Positions 7,199 through 15,458 of a DNA stretch of 64,000 bases are shown piece after piece. The translations under genes and the position numbers were made by a program. Origin of the DNA: Hoeflea_A sp039025395 (GTDB taxonomy: Bacteria; Pseudomonadota; Alphaproteobacteria; Rhizobiales; Rhizobiaceae); assembly GCA_039025395.1 (NCBI GenBank), contig JBCCOK010000003.1:74055-138054 (forward strand), given 5' to 3'. Below the pieces are notes generated by a model. The model worked only from the letters and a program-made list of their open reading frames with translations, did no database searches and was not told the DNA's origin. Position 1 is the stretch's first letter. The number at the start of each line of letters is the position of its first letter.

Positions 7199-9393
7199 CT
7201 GAACTGCAGGCACAACTCAGCCGTCTCCGGATCATTCAGTCGCTCCGGTTCACGGTTCTTGTCATTGCAATTCTTGTCACTTCTGCTCTTTTGGGTTTGT
7301 CGACGGGCATCATGTCCATTGTGCCCGCAATCGTGCTGGTGCTGTTTCTTAGGGACGAAACATTGAATGCCAGCTTTGCGCTGCTTGTCGGCATCTTATT
7401 GGGCGCCGCCATTGTGCTCTTGACAAGCATGCTTTGGTCCAACGTCCCGCTATTGTTCCTGGTTACAAGTCTGGTGGCCATATTTGTTATGTCCTATGTC
7501 GCAGCGCAGGGCGTCCGTGGTCGCAACGGATTAGTGGCCTTTGCCGTGGGCGCGGAAATATGTCTCTTGAGCGCTCTTTTCGCGGAGATCAGCGGAGCCG
7601 CCGGAGCTGTCGAGGCTGTTTACGTCTGGTCTACGGAACTGCCGGTGGGCGTTCTATTGCTGTGGATTATTCTTCTCGGACTGTGGCCGTCGCCCACCGC
7701 CAAGGACCTGATCCGGCTCGTTGAGGCATCGAGGCGGGAGTGCGCCATATTGCTGCGCCAGACGATCAAGCCTGTTGCCGAGGCAAGACCGGTCGGTTTC
7801 GTTCCAAGCCGCATCGGACTGAAGCTGCTCGGCGAACTTGGCCGCACTGTCAAACTGAATGCGACAAAGCTACAGCACGGACCAGAGAGCCTCGAAACCA
7901 TGAATGCGCAAGTCGATTGCCTGTCGCAGATAAGCGCCAACATTCGATACATACAGCGCACATTTTCCGATCTTCCGGGGGAGGGACTGACGCAGGAAGC
8001 AAGGCAAGCAGCCGTCGAGATAATGACCTCACTGTCGGACCGGCTCGACGGCGAACCCGCTACCGACATGACTGCAGCATTTGCTGTCCTGGATCGTGAA
8101 GAACAAAGATATGCTTTGCGTTGGCGGACGGATGAAACCGCCCGGCGGCTCGCGGCGAGGCTTTCAGGCTTTACCGTCACCGCCAAGGCGCTGGAAGGCA
8201 ATATTGACGCCTTCGATCACCCCGAGGCCTGGAAGACGATTGGCCCCGTTGATCCGGCCGAAACCGGTTCTGCTCCGCATTTGATGCTCGACAGCCTGCA
8301 GGCTGCACTGAAAATTGTCATTGGCGTTCTGATCGGTGTCCTCGTCTTCATGCTGACGGGCCTTCCGGCAAGCGGTTATCTGGTCATTGCCATCCTTGTC
8401 GTTCTTGTCCAGCCCAATCTGGGTCGCGCGCATTTGCGTTTCCGGCTTTGGTTCCCAGGCGTGCTTTTTGGCTCGGCTTGGGCTCTCGTCGGTATCATGG
8501 TTCTCTCGATGGTGCCGCATTTTGCCGTATATTTGGCTTGGCTGCTGCCTGGACTTTTCCTTGCCGGGTATCTGGGTCTTGGCCCAGACCGCATCTCCTA
8601 TGTCGGCATCCAATTGGCCGCGGCGATGGTCGTCATTCTTGGTATGACGGTTTATCCGGTCAACAATGTTATTTCCGCCGAAACGCGTGTCGTCGGCGCT
8701 GTCGTTGGCTTTCTGATTGCGCTATCCGTATACCATTTCCTGTGGCCGGTTCATCCGGCAAGGCTTCTGCGCGAGAACATGGTTCGCAATCTTCATGGTT
8801 TGATCGGAATTTTGGCACGCCTGAGCCGGCACGATGCTGCCCAACTGGATGCGCGCGATGAAGCTGAACTGCATCGGGAAATTGCAACGCTGAAGCTGCA
8901 AATCCAGGCCAATGTCAGCCTGCTCTACGATATCAGCTACATGATGACAGAGCGGGTCCGGCCCGCTTACGACTATTTTTCGTTGACCCACCAATCGGCC
9001 CTGATTTTCATTCAGCTATGGTGCCTTCAGCAGGCACTCTTCGCCGCAGATGTCAATCGGCGCCAGCATATTCTCGCACCGCTTCAGGAGGTCGAAGCTC
9101 CACTTGCACATCTTCTCTCTGTGCTTGCCGACGGACTGGACAAGGGCAGAAGCCTTACGGCACAAGAAATCCGACAATCCATGGTTGATATCAGCGCGAA
9201 AATGGAGACATTTCTAGACCAGGCAGCGGACTCGACCGATCCAAATGATCAGAGAGATATGACCTATGGCGCCAACACGTTGAGTGTAATCAACTATCAT
9301 ATCGGCCGGTTAGCCAACGCTATGGATACGGCGCACGCGCGGCATGTCCTGCGGACCGGCGAACTGGCACACCTTTACGAAGCGGCAGAGTGA
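7195..9393 (+). CDS. FUSC family inner membrane transporter (aromatic acid/fusaric acid exporter type)
   Basis: A 732-residue membrane protein with the FUSC architecture: a first cluster of about six membrane helices (residues about 18-165), a soluble region, a second cluster (about 365-520), and a cytosolic C-terminal part. Relatives such as AaeB and FusC export aromatic carboxylic acids or fusaric acid with an HlyD-type adaptor. That adaptor is the next gene, joined by a TGATG overlap. The ATG at 7195 has GAGG ten bases upstream; GTG 7189 is the alternative. The substrate is not readable from sequence. No DUF1656 small protein, often part of such operons, was seen. Confidence 0.82.
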   Translation: MTELQAQLSRLRIIQSLRFTVLVIAILVTSALLGLSTGIMSIVPAIVLVLFLRDETLNASFALLVGILLGAAIVLLTSMLWSNVPLLFLVTSLVAIFVMSYVAAQGVRGRNGLVAFAVGAEICLLSALFAEISGAAGAVEAVYVWSTELPVGVLLLWIILLGLWPSPTAKDLIRLVEASRRECAILLRQTIKPVAEARPVGFVPSRIGLKLLGELGRTVKLNATKLQHGPESLETMNAQVDCLSQISANIRYIQRTFSDLPGEGLTQEARQAAVEIMTSLSDRLDGEPATDMTAAFAVLDREEQRYALRWRTDETARRLAARLSGFTVTAKALEGNIDAFDHPEAWKTIGPVDPAETGSAPHLMLDSLQAALKIVIGVLIGVLVFMLTGLPASGYLVIAILVVLVQPNLGRAHLRFRLWFPGVLFGSAWALVGIMVLSMVPHFAVYLAWLLPGLFLAGYLGLGPDRISYVGIQLAAAMVVILGMTVYPVNNVISAETRVVGAVVGFLIALSVYHFLWPVHPARLLRENMVRNLHGLIGILARLSRHDAAQLDARDEAELHREIATLKLQIQANVSLLYDISYMMTERVRPAYDYFSLTHQSALIFIQLWCLQQALFAADVNRRQHILAPLQEVEAPLAHLLSVLADGLDKGRSLTAQEIRQSMVDISAKMETFLDQAADSTDPNDQRDMTYGANTLSVINYHIGRLANAMDTAHARHVLRTGELAHLYEAAE

Positions 9394-10472
9394 TGGATCG
9401 CTTGAGAAACTGGATGACATCCGTACGTGCCTGGATGATCGCGCTGCTGCTTCTGATCATCGTTGTGATCGTCTATTATGTGGCGACGGATCGAACCACG
9501 CCGTTCACGACCGACGCCTATGTCCAGACATACGTCGTACAGGTCGCACCACGTATTGAAGGGCAGGTGACGCAGGTCCTGGCAACGCAGGCAAGTCAGG
9601 TCACTAAGGGCGATCCGTTGTTTCGCCTTGATCCCGATCCTTATCAGTTCGAGGTCGATCGTCTCACGGCATCTTTGGCTCTTGCCGAAACCAATATCAG
9701 AACCCTTCAGGCACAGCTTGAGTCGGGCGAGGCCGTGGTCAAACAGCGCGAGGCGAATGTGAAACTGGCGCAGGCGACCTTCGACCGCATATCAGCGCTC
9801 ACGCAGGACGACTTTGCCACGCAGCAGCAGCTTGACGAAGCAGCCGATACGCTGCGAAGTGACAATGCTCTGCTGAATCAGGCGCAGGCAGACGTCGTTG
9901 ACGTCCAGACTCAACTCGATTCGATGATTGGAGACGAGCACAGTCAGGTTGCGCAAGCCCGCGCCGAATTGAAACTGGCGCAATACAATCTTGAGCAGAC
10001 GACCGTCTATGCACCCGTAGACGGCATCATAGACAACATGCAGCTTCAGGTCGGCAAATATGTCGATGCCGGCGACGAGGTCATGACATTGATCGATACG
10101 GCGCAGTGGTGGATTGTCGCCAACTTTCCTGAAAACGCACTATCGATCATACAACCCGGTCAAAAGGTCAAGCTCAGCTACTTCATGTATCCGGGCAGAA
10201 TTTTCGACGGCGAGGTCACTTCGATTGGTTACGGCGTTTACGAAGGTCAGGGTATCGCCAGCGGTGAATTGCCTGAAGTGCAAAATCCCAACGACTGGAT
10301 AACCCAATCGCAACGCTTTCAGGTGCGCATCACCCCCTCGACAGACGACATGCAGCCGTTGCGCGTCGGTGCAACCGCAAGAATCATGATACTGAGCAGC
10401 GATAATTTGGTCATGAACGGCCTTGGACGATTCTGGTTGTGGGTCGGCGCTCAGCTCGATTATCTCTACTAG
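9393..10472 (+). CDS. HlyD/EmrA family periplasmic adaptor subunit
   Basis: A 359-residue membrane fusion protein. It has an N-terminal signal-anchor helix (about residues 12-30), a biotinyl-lipoyl-like half (VAPRIEGQVTQVLATQASQV), a long alpha-helical hairpin (about 85-180), the second lipoyl half (VYAPVDGIIDNMQLQVGKYV) and a beta-barrel region. Such adaptors link an inner-membrane pump to an outer-membrane channel. The ATG at 9393 overlaps the FUSC stop as TGATG; a GTG one codon earlier is possible. It and FUSC form a two-gene efflux operon. No TolC-type channel gene is nearby. Confidence 0.85.
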   Translation: MDRLRNWMTSVRAWMIALLLLIIVVIVYYVATDRTTPFTTDAYVQTYVVQVAPRIEGQVTQVLATQASQVTKGDPLFRLDPDPYQFEVDRLTASLALAETNIRTLQAQLESGEAVVKQREANVKLAQATFDRISALTQDDFATQQQLDEAADTLRSDNALLNQAQADVVDVQTQLDSMIGDEHSQVAQARAELKLAQYNLEQTTVYAPVDGIIDNMQLQVGKYVDAGDEVMTLIDTAQWWIVANFPENALSIIQPGQKVKLSYFMYPGRIFDGEVTSIGYGVYEGQGIASGELPEVQNPNDWITQSQRFQVRITPSTDDMQPLRVGATARIMILSSDNLVMNGLGRFWLWVGAQLDYLY

Positions 10473-10573
10473 GCCGCAAGCTATATGGCCGCCGAAAGTC
10501 GGCGACGTTCCCCCGCGATGCGGCAAGGTGCTGGTGAACCGCTCGGCCCTGAACAATTGAGGGGGAGACTGAT

Positions 10574-11944
10574 CTGAGCCAAAACGCCGTTCAAGGCACG
10601 CCGGTCCAGCGCCCTTTCAAGGTCACAAACCGGCTCGTTCTGTCGATTGCCATCCCCATGACGCTGGCTCACTTGACCACACCGTTGCTCGGGCTGGTCG
10701 ATACCGCCGTCGTTGGTCGTATGGGCGATGCGGCACTGCTCGGTGGCCTTGCTGTCGGCGCGGTCGTATTCGACATGGTCTTTGCCACCTTCAACTTTCT
10801 CCGCGCGTCTACCACCGGACTGGTCGCACAGGCGTTCGGCCGTGGTGACGCGACCGAGGAACAGGCGGTCTTTTGGCGGTCCCTCATTATCGCTTTGAGT
10901 TGCGGAGCGGCCCTCTTTCTGCTCACGCCCGTCATTGTCCTTGCGGGTTTGTGGGGCATAGGTCCGGAGGCAGACGTCCGCGTCGCCACGCAGACCTATG
11001 TAACGGTCCGTATGGTGTCGGCGCCTGCGGGCCTTGCAAACTACGCCATTCTCGGTTTTCTGCTCGGGCGCGGCCAAGCGGTTTCGGGCCTGCTCCTGCA
11101 GTCCGTTATCAATAGCATCAATATCGTTCTTTCGATTGTCTTCGGCCTTTACCTGCAATGGGGTATCGCCGGCGTTGCCTGGGCTACCGTGACTGGTGAA
11201 TTGGTTGGAGCCGTCGCCGGATTTGCCTACGTATACTGGCGGTTTGACGGCCGGTTCCGGCCCGGCTGGAAGCGGGTTTTTGAGCGGCCTGCACTGATGA
11301 GGCTGATGTCGCTGAACCGTGACATCATGATCCGATCAGCCGCACTTCTGATCGCCTTTGGACTTTTCGCCAGACAGGGCGCGCAGTTTGGAACCGTGAC
11401 GCTTGCCGCAAACGCCGTGCTGATGAACTTCCTCATGCTTGCCAGCTACTATCTCGATGGATTTGCCACTGCAGCCGAACAGTTGGCAGGACGTGCTCTG
11501 GGAGCAAACAACCGGCCCGCCTTTGATCGGGCGGTGCGCCTCGTCTTGACCTGGGGCATTGCTCTGGCCGCATTGACCACCCTGATTTTTCTGATCTTCG
11601 GTGCAAGCGCGGTCGACCTCCTGACAACCACGAAGGAGGTACGGCAAGAAGCTCGGAACTATGTCGTCTGGGCCGCATTCACCGCTCTTGCCGGTGTTCT
11701 GGCTTTCGAAATGGACGGCATTTTCATTGGTGCCACCTGGTCACGCGATATGCGCAATATGATGCTTCTTTCACTCTTGCTGTTTGCCGTCCTGATGGTC
11801 TTGCTGGTTCCTTTGCTAGCCAATGATGGGTTGTGGATTGCCCTTCTTGTGTTTCTCGCCGCGCGCGGATTCTTCCTTTACGCGCTGCTGGCGCGGCGTG
11901 CAGACGCTGCTTTTTATGGGGTTTCGGCGGGCAGCATTAGCTGA
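10574..11944 (+). CDS. MATE family multidrug/metabolite exporter (DinF-like)
   Basis: A 456-residue, twelve-helix MATE transporter with the family signature near the start (PMTLAHLTTPLLGLVDTAVV) and a second repeat from about residue 240. MATE proteins export organic cations or metabolites using H+ or Na+. The first ATG (10658) would cut into the first helix. The reading frame continues upstream through RPFKVTNRLVLSIAIPM, which is conserved in this family, to a CTG at 10574 placed six bases after GGGGGAG. No ATG, GTG or TTG occurs in frame between the upstream stop and this CTG, so a CTG start is likely. Confidence 0.78.
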   Translation: MSQNAVQGTPVQRPFKVTNRLVLSIAIPMTLAHLTTPLLGLVDTAVVGRMGDAALLGGLAVGAVVFDMVFATFNFLRASTTGLVAQAFGRGDATEEQAVFWRSLIIALSCGAALFLLTPVIVLAGLWGIGPEADVRVATQTYVTVRMVSAPAGLANYAILGFLLGRGQAVSGLLLQSVINSINIVLSIVFGLYLQWGIAGVAWATVTGELVGAVAGFAYVYWRFDGRFRPGWKRVFERPALMRLMSLNRDIMIRSAALLIAFGLFARQGAQFGTVTLAANAVLMNFLMLASYYLDGFATAAEQLAGRALGANNRPAFDRAVRLVLTWGIALAALTTLIFLIFGASAVDLLTTTKEVRQEARNYVVWAAFTALAGVLAFEMDGIFIGATWSRDMRNMMLLSLLLFAVLMVLLVPLLANDGLWIALLVFLAARGFFLYALLARRADAAFYGVSAGSIS

Positions 11945-11973
11945 CCGTCCTCGGCATTTTAGCCGAGTGACGG
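11945..11973 (+). terminator. Hairpin after the MATE gene
   Basis: CCGTC-CTCGGC (11945-11955) pairs with GCCGAG-T-GACGG (11962-11973) around a six-base loop, giving eleven base pairs with a single bulged T. It starts right after the MATE stop codon. No T run follows, so it may be an mRNA 3'-end stabiliser rather than a classical intrinsic terminator. Confidence 0.45.
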
Positions 11974-12359
11974 AAATTAAAACAAAATCAACCGATCGAT
12001 CCTATCCTCAAGGTCATTGAACAGGCTTTGTTTGTCGTGCCAATCGCAAGACAATTATCCGGATGGGATCTAAGAAAGACGGTGCTTTTTTCTGCTCGGT
12101 TTTCTGATCCGCACTGGTTTGAATGGTATTAAAAAAATGATGCTTAGACTGACGTGCCGTCACAACGAATTTTCCATTGTCGTAATATGCAGAAAGAGCG
12201 GCGAAGAGCCGCAAAATAAACGAAACTATACTTCGATTGGATCCAAAATTAGACGTATTTTTGCTGTACGAATACCGTTAAGGTTGCAGGATCGTGAGGG
12301 TCGGTACCAGATCGGAAGATCCAGACCGGCTTTGCAGCAAACGCGGATATCGGCGGATA
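11974..12359. other. AT-rich intergenic stretch upstream of the orphan acyl carrier protein
   Basis: About 385 bases with visibly lower GC than the neighbours. Short open frames on both strands have no ribosome site and no recognisable similarity. A small perfect hairpin, GCGGC-GAAGA-GCCGC, lies at 12198-12212. The region may hold the promoter of the carrier protein gene or an unrecognised small RNA. Confidence 0.4.
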
Positions 12360-12611
12360 ATGGCCAATACTGAGAGCGTCAGCGTCATTCGCAAAATAGT
12401 GGCAGACATTCTGATTGTGCCCGTGGATCGGGTCGACTGTCACTGTACGATGTCGCAGTTGCCAAAATGGGATAGCCTTACATTTCTGACTCTGCTGATG
12501 ATGATTGAGGAACAAACAGGTTTTCGCCTTTCAACAGATCAGCTTTGCCAAGACAATTCGCTGGCCGACATTGCCCGCATCCTCAACGATCACCAGCCGA
12601 CCTTGCACTGA
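12360..12611 (+). CDS. Orphan acyl carrier protein-like protein
   Basis: An 83-residue four-helix carrier-protein fold. The phosphopantetheine site is KWDSLTFLTLL with S39, followed by the typical MIEEQTGFRLSTDQL and the closing LADIARILND. The W-D-S-L form resembles carrier proteins of secondary metabolism and specialised acyl transfer more than the housekeeping AcpP (which has DSL preceded by GA). No adenylating, ketosynthase or thioesterase gene lies nearby. The start ATG 12360 has only a weak GGCGG site. Two cysteines (about 27 and 29) are unusual for this family. It converges on pyrD with five bases between stops. Confidence 0.75.
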   Translation: MANTESVSVIRKIVADILIVPVDRVDCHCTMSQLPKWDSLTFLTLLMMIEEQTGFRLSTDQLCQDNSLADIARILNDHQPTLH

Positions 12612-12616
12612 ACGGC

Positions 12617-13714
12617 TTATCGGGGCAGGGTTTTTGTTGCCCAATCGTCGAGCTTCGTATCCCTGAGATCGCGGATCGTCGCCGCATTGTCCTGTTCGAT
12701 TGCCTGCAGCAAGCCGGTCAGCATCGATCCGATCAGCCCCGGCCCCTCATAGACGAAACCGGTATAGAGCTGAACAAGGTCTGCCCCCGCACGAATTTTC
12801 TCTTCAGCCGTCTGCGCTGAATCAATGCCGCCGACGCCGATGATCGTCTTGTCCGGGCCGACCATCTGGCGCAGCTTCGCCAGAACGATGGTTGAGCGTT
12901 CGAACAGCGGCTTGCCCGAAAGGCCTCCTGCCTCTTTCGTGTTGCGTCCGGGTGCAAGGCCGCTGCGGGAAATCGTGGTATTCGAAACTATCAGGCCATC
13001 GAGCGCTTGCGCTGCTACCAGTTCGCCAATGTCGGCCAGGTCGTTTTCTTCAAGATCCGGCGCAACCTTCAGGAATATCGGCTTGTGCACTTTGCCGCCG
13101 TCGCATCTTGCCTGCCGTGCTGCGAGCACCGCTGTCAGCAGCGATGCAAGACTGTCCTTTGCCTGTAGGTCGCGGAGGCCAGGTGTGTTGGGTGAGGACA
13201 CATTCACCGCAAAATAGTCGGCAACGTCATAGAATTTCTCGATCCCAAGCGCGTAATCCGCGATTCGATCATTGGAATCCTTGTTGGCACCAACATTCAC
13301 GCCCAAAGGTCCGGGCCGGCCGGAGCCGAGCGCCTCAAGCCTCTTGAGCACCCGTTCGTGGCCTTCATTGTTGAAGCCGAGCCGGTTGATCATGCCGCGA
13401 TCTGATGGCAAGCGGAATACCCGCGGTTTATCGCCACCGACCTGCGGCTTCGGCGTGACCGATCCGATCTCGGCGAAGCCGAAACCGAGGCGAAGCAGTT
13501 CCACGGGCACTTCACCGTTCTTGTCGAAACCCGCGGCCAATCCCACAGGGTTTGGAAACGACAGGCCCGCGACGCCGACCGAAAGGCGGGAATCGAGTGC
13601 TGCTGAAAACCGTGGCAAGGCACCGGACTTGATTGCGACGATCGACAGCCTGTGTGCGGTTTCGGGTTCGAGCGAAAACAGCGCCGGCCGCGCCAGGGAA
13701 TAAAGCAGGTCCAT
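12617..13714 (-). CDS. pyrD: Dihydroorotate dehydrogenase (quinone), class 2
   Basis: A 365-residue FMN enzyme that oxidises dihydroorotate to orotate with quinone in pyrimidine synthesis, attached to the inner membrane. The class 2 N-terminal helix (MDLLYSLARPALFSLEPETA) is followed by the FMN barrel with NPVGLAAGFDKNG, the loop FAVNVSSPNTPGLR containing the catalytic serine, LKVAPDLEENDL, and GVGGIDSAQTAEEKIRAGA near the end. ATG 13714 fits the conserved start. A GTG two codons earlier would overlap the upstream DUF952 stop codon, so the two genes are translationally linked. Confidence 0.93.
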   Translation of the reverse strand: MDLLYSLARPALFSLEPETAHRLSIVAIKSGALPRFSAALDSRLSVGVAGLSFPNPVGLAAGFDKNGEVPVELLRLGFGFAEIGSVTPKPQVGGDKPRVFRLPSDRGMINRLGFNNEGHERVLKRLEALGSGRPGPLGVNVGANKDSNDRIADYALGIEKFYDVADYFAVNVSSPNTPGLRDLQAKDSLASLLTAVLAARQARCDGGKVHKPIFLKVAPDLEENDLADIGELVAAQALDGLIVSNTTISRSGLAPGRNTKEAGGLSGKPLFERSTIVLAKLRQMVGPDKTIIGVGGIDSAQTAEEKIRAGADLVQLYTGFVYEGPGLIGSMLTGLLQAIEQDNAATIRDLRDTKLDDWATKTLPR

Positions 13715-13716
13715 AC

Positions 13717-14061
13717 TCACTTGATGTCCGGCATCAAGTGTTTGCCATCGGCGCCCAGCGGCATCGGCCTTTCCCATGCGACGCAATGCATCGGCAGCAC
13801 ACCGTAAAGGTGAGGAAAGAGCGCTCCGCCCCGCGAGGGTTCGTAGCGCAATGAGTCGCCGAGCGCTTCAGTCTCGACCGCGACAAGCAGCAGGTCGGTC
13901 TTTCCGGCAAAATGAAGTGCAGCCGTTTCGGCGACCTGCTGCGCTGTCGAGAAGTGAATATATCCGTCTTCAAGGTCGATGGCGGCTCCCTCGAAAACGC
14001 CCTTGCGTTTGGCAGCGCTCCAAAGGTCTTGCGGCACAATCTTGTATATGTATTCAGACAT
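13717..14061 (-). CDS. DUF952 domain protein
   Basis: A 114-residue protein of the DUF952 family, recognisable by YIYKIVPQDLWSAAKRKG, GYIHFSTAQQVAETAALHF and FPHLYGVLP. The family has a fold related to ADP-ribosyltransferases/RNA 2'-phosphotransferases as I recall, but no established activity. It lies directly upstream of pyrD with stop and start codons touching, an arrangement common in Rhizobiales. I placed the start at ATG 14061, where the family sequence begins; the ribosome site is weak, and a start at 14121 is possible. Confidence 0.82.
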   Translation of the reverse strand: MSEYIYKIVPQDLWSAAKRKGVFEGAAIDLEDGYIHFSTAQQVAETAALHFAGKTDLLLVAVETEALGDSLRYEPSRGGALFPHLYGVLPMHCVAWERPMPLGADGKHLMPDIK

Positions 14062-14176
14062 CGGTTCTGTCGTGTTGCACTCCCCATGGATTGCGCGCGG
14101 AATGTCCCGCATTTTTGGCATTCTTGCCAGTTACCTATAGTGTTGACACCAGGAAATCACTGATGGTTGAGCCGAT

Positions 14177-14614
14177 ATGAACCACAAATTCACTGCCTTT
14201 GTTCTCATTGCCGCCTATTGCCTCGCGGCCACGGCTATCCCGGTGGCCTTTGCGCAGGAAGGCCGGTTTGTGATGGAACGTACCGAATCCGGCTTTGTCC
14301 GCCTCGACACATTTACCGGTGAGATGTCGGTTTGCACGGAAGCGGAAAGCCAGATCGTTTGCCGCATGGCTGCCGACGAACGTCGTGCGCTCGAAGACGA
14401 AATCGATGTTCTGGAAGAACGCATAGAAGAACTGGAACAGCAAATGGCCACCTTGCCGGATCGTGAGTCGGATGGTTTGCCAAGCGAAGAAGAGATCGAT
14501 CGTACCTTTGGCATCATGGAACAAATGATGCGCCGGTTCTTTGGAATGATTGAGGAATTCGAGCAGGAAAGAGAAGATCCGGGGCGCGAGGACCCGGATC
14601 CGGAAAGGACATAA
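14177..14614 (+). CDS. Secreted coiled-coil protein of unknown function
   Basis: A 145-residue protein with a clear signal peptide (residues 1-26, ending AFAQ-E). A short domain with two cysteines follows (VCTEAESQIVCRMAADERR), then a heptad-rich coiled coil (about 67-95) and an acidic tail rich in Glu, Asp and Pro. It would be exported to the periplasm. I do not recognise a named family, though similar short proteins occur in Rhizobiales. It is a single gene between the DUF952-pyrD pair and a response regulator. Confidence 0.65.
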   Translation: MNHKFTAFVLIAAYCLAATAIPVAFAQEGRFVMERTESGFVRLDTFTGEMSVCTEAESQIVCRMAADERRALEDEIDVLEERIEELEQQMATLPDRESDGLPSEEEIDRTFGIMEQMMRRFFGMIEEFEQEREDPGREDPDPERT

Positions 14615-14782
14615 TACCGTCGGTTGTAAGACCAATGTGGTTGTGTGCGGCGCCGTTTGCAGCAAAGAAACTTCTTTTTTCGCTGCGGCAAGCCCGCTAG
14701 CATTGGTCTGCTCGAAACTTGAGCGCAGCAAAAGACAAACGCGACGCTCGGCGCCGAGGGCCCAAGGGAGGGGGCGCAGGAA

Positions 14783-15448
14783 TTGTCAAGAACATTCATT
14801 ATCGCTGATGATCATCCCTTATTTCGCGGCGCCATGCGGCAGGCGCTTGATGGGATAGAGGAGGACTTGCGGATCGTCGAAGCTGGCGATTTTGCATCAG
14901 CGCGCACGGCGGCGGCGGACAATCCCGATGCCGATTTGTTGCTCCTCGATCTGACCATGCCTGGGGTCAGCGGACTTTCCGGGCTAATCGCGTTGCGGGC
15001 CGAGTATGTCAGCCTTCCGGTCGTGGTCGTATCCGCCTCGGATGATCAGCCGACCGTGCGGCGCGCCATCGATCTCGGTGCATCCGGCTTCATCTCGAAA
15101 TCGGCCAGCATCGACGAAATCCGTGACGGCATTCGTGCGGTTCTTGCCGGCGATGTGTGGACGCCGCGCGGCTTCGAACTGGGTCCGGAACAGGATCCCG
15201 AAATCGCCGAACTGATCAAACGGCTTCAGACGCTGACACCGCAACAAAGCCGCGTGCTGGGGATGCTGGCAGAAGGGCTGCTGAACAAGCAGATTGCCTA
15301 TGAACTGGCGGTTTCGGAGGCGACGATCAAGGCGCATGTCTCTGCGGTTCTGCAAAAGCTCGGGGTCGACAGCCGCACACAGGCGGTCATCCAGCTTTCG
15401 AAAATCGGCAGTGACGCGCTCGACAATGGATCGGGCGCCGTCATGTGA
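14783..15448 (+). CDS. LuxR/NarL-family response regulator, CrbR/ErdR-like
   Basis: A 221-residue two-component regulator. The receiver domain shows the acidic pair ADDH (9-11), the phosphoacceptor D56 in LLLDLTMPG and K106 in FISKSAS. A LuxR-type helix-turn-helix follows (LTPQQSRVLGMLAEGLLNKQIAYELAVSEATIKAH). Translation starts at TTG 14783 after GGAGGGGG. It ends ten bases from the convergent symporter-kinase gene, its probable partner. In gammaproteobacteria the equivalent pair (CrbS/CrbR, MxtR/ErdR) controls acetyl-CoA synthetase. The assignment rests on architecture and adjacency. Confidence 0.82.
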   Translation: MSRTFIIADDHPLFRGAMRQALDGIEEDLRIVEAGDFASARTAAADNPDADLLLLDLTMPGVSGLSGLIALRAEYVSLPVVVVSASDDQPTVRRAIDLGASGFISKSASIDEIRDGIRAVLAGDVWTPRGFELGPEQDPEIAELIKRLQTLTPQQSRVLGMLAEGLLNKQIAYELAVSEATIKAHVSAVLQKLGVDSRTQAVIQLSKIGSDALDNGSGAVM

Positions 15449-15458
15449 CGTCCTGCCC

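Noticed and set aside
12014..12373. Short overlapping frames on both strands before the orphan carrier protein
   Set aside because: No ribosome sites, and the plus-strand frame overlaps the start of the carrier protein gene in another frame.
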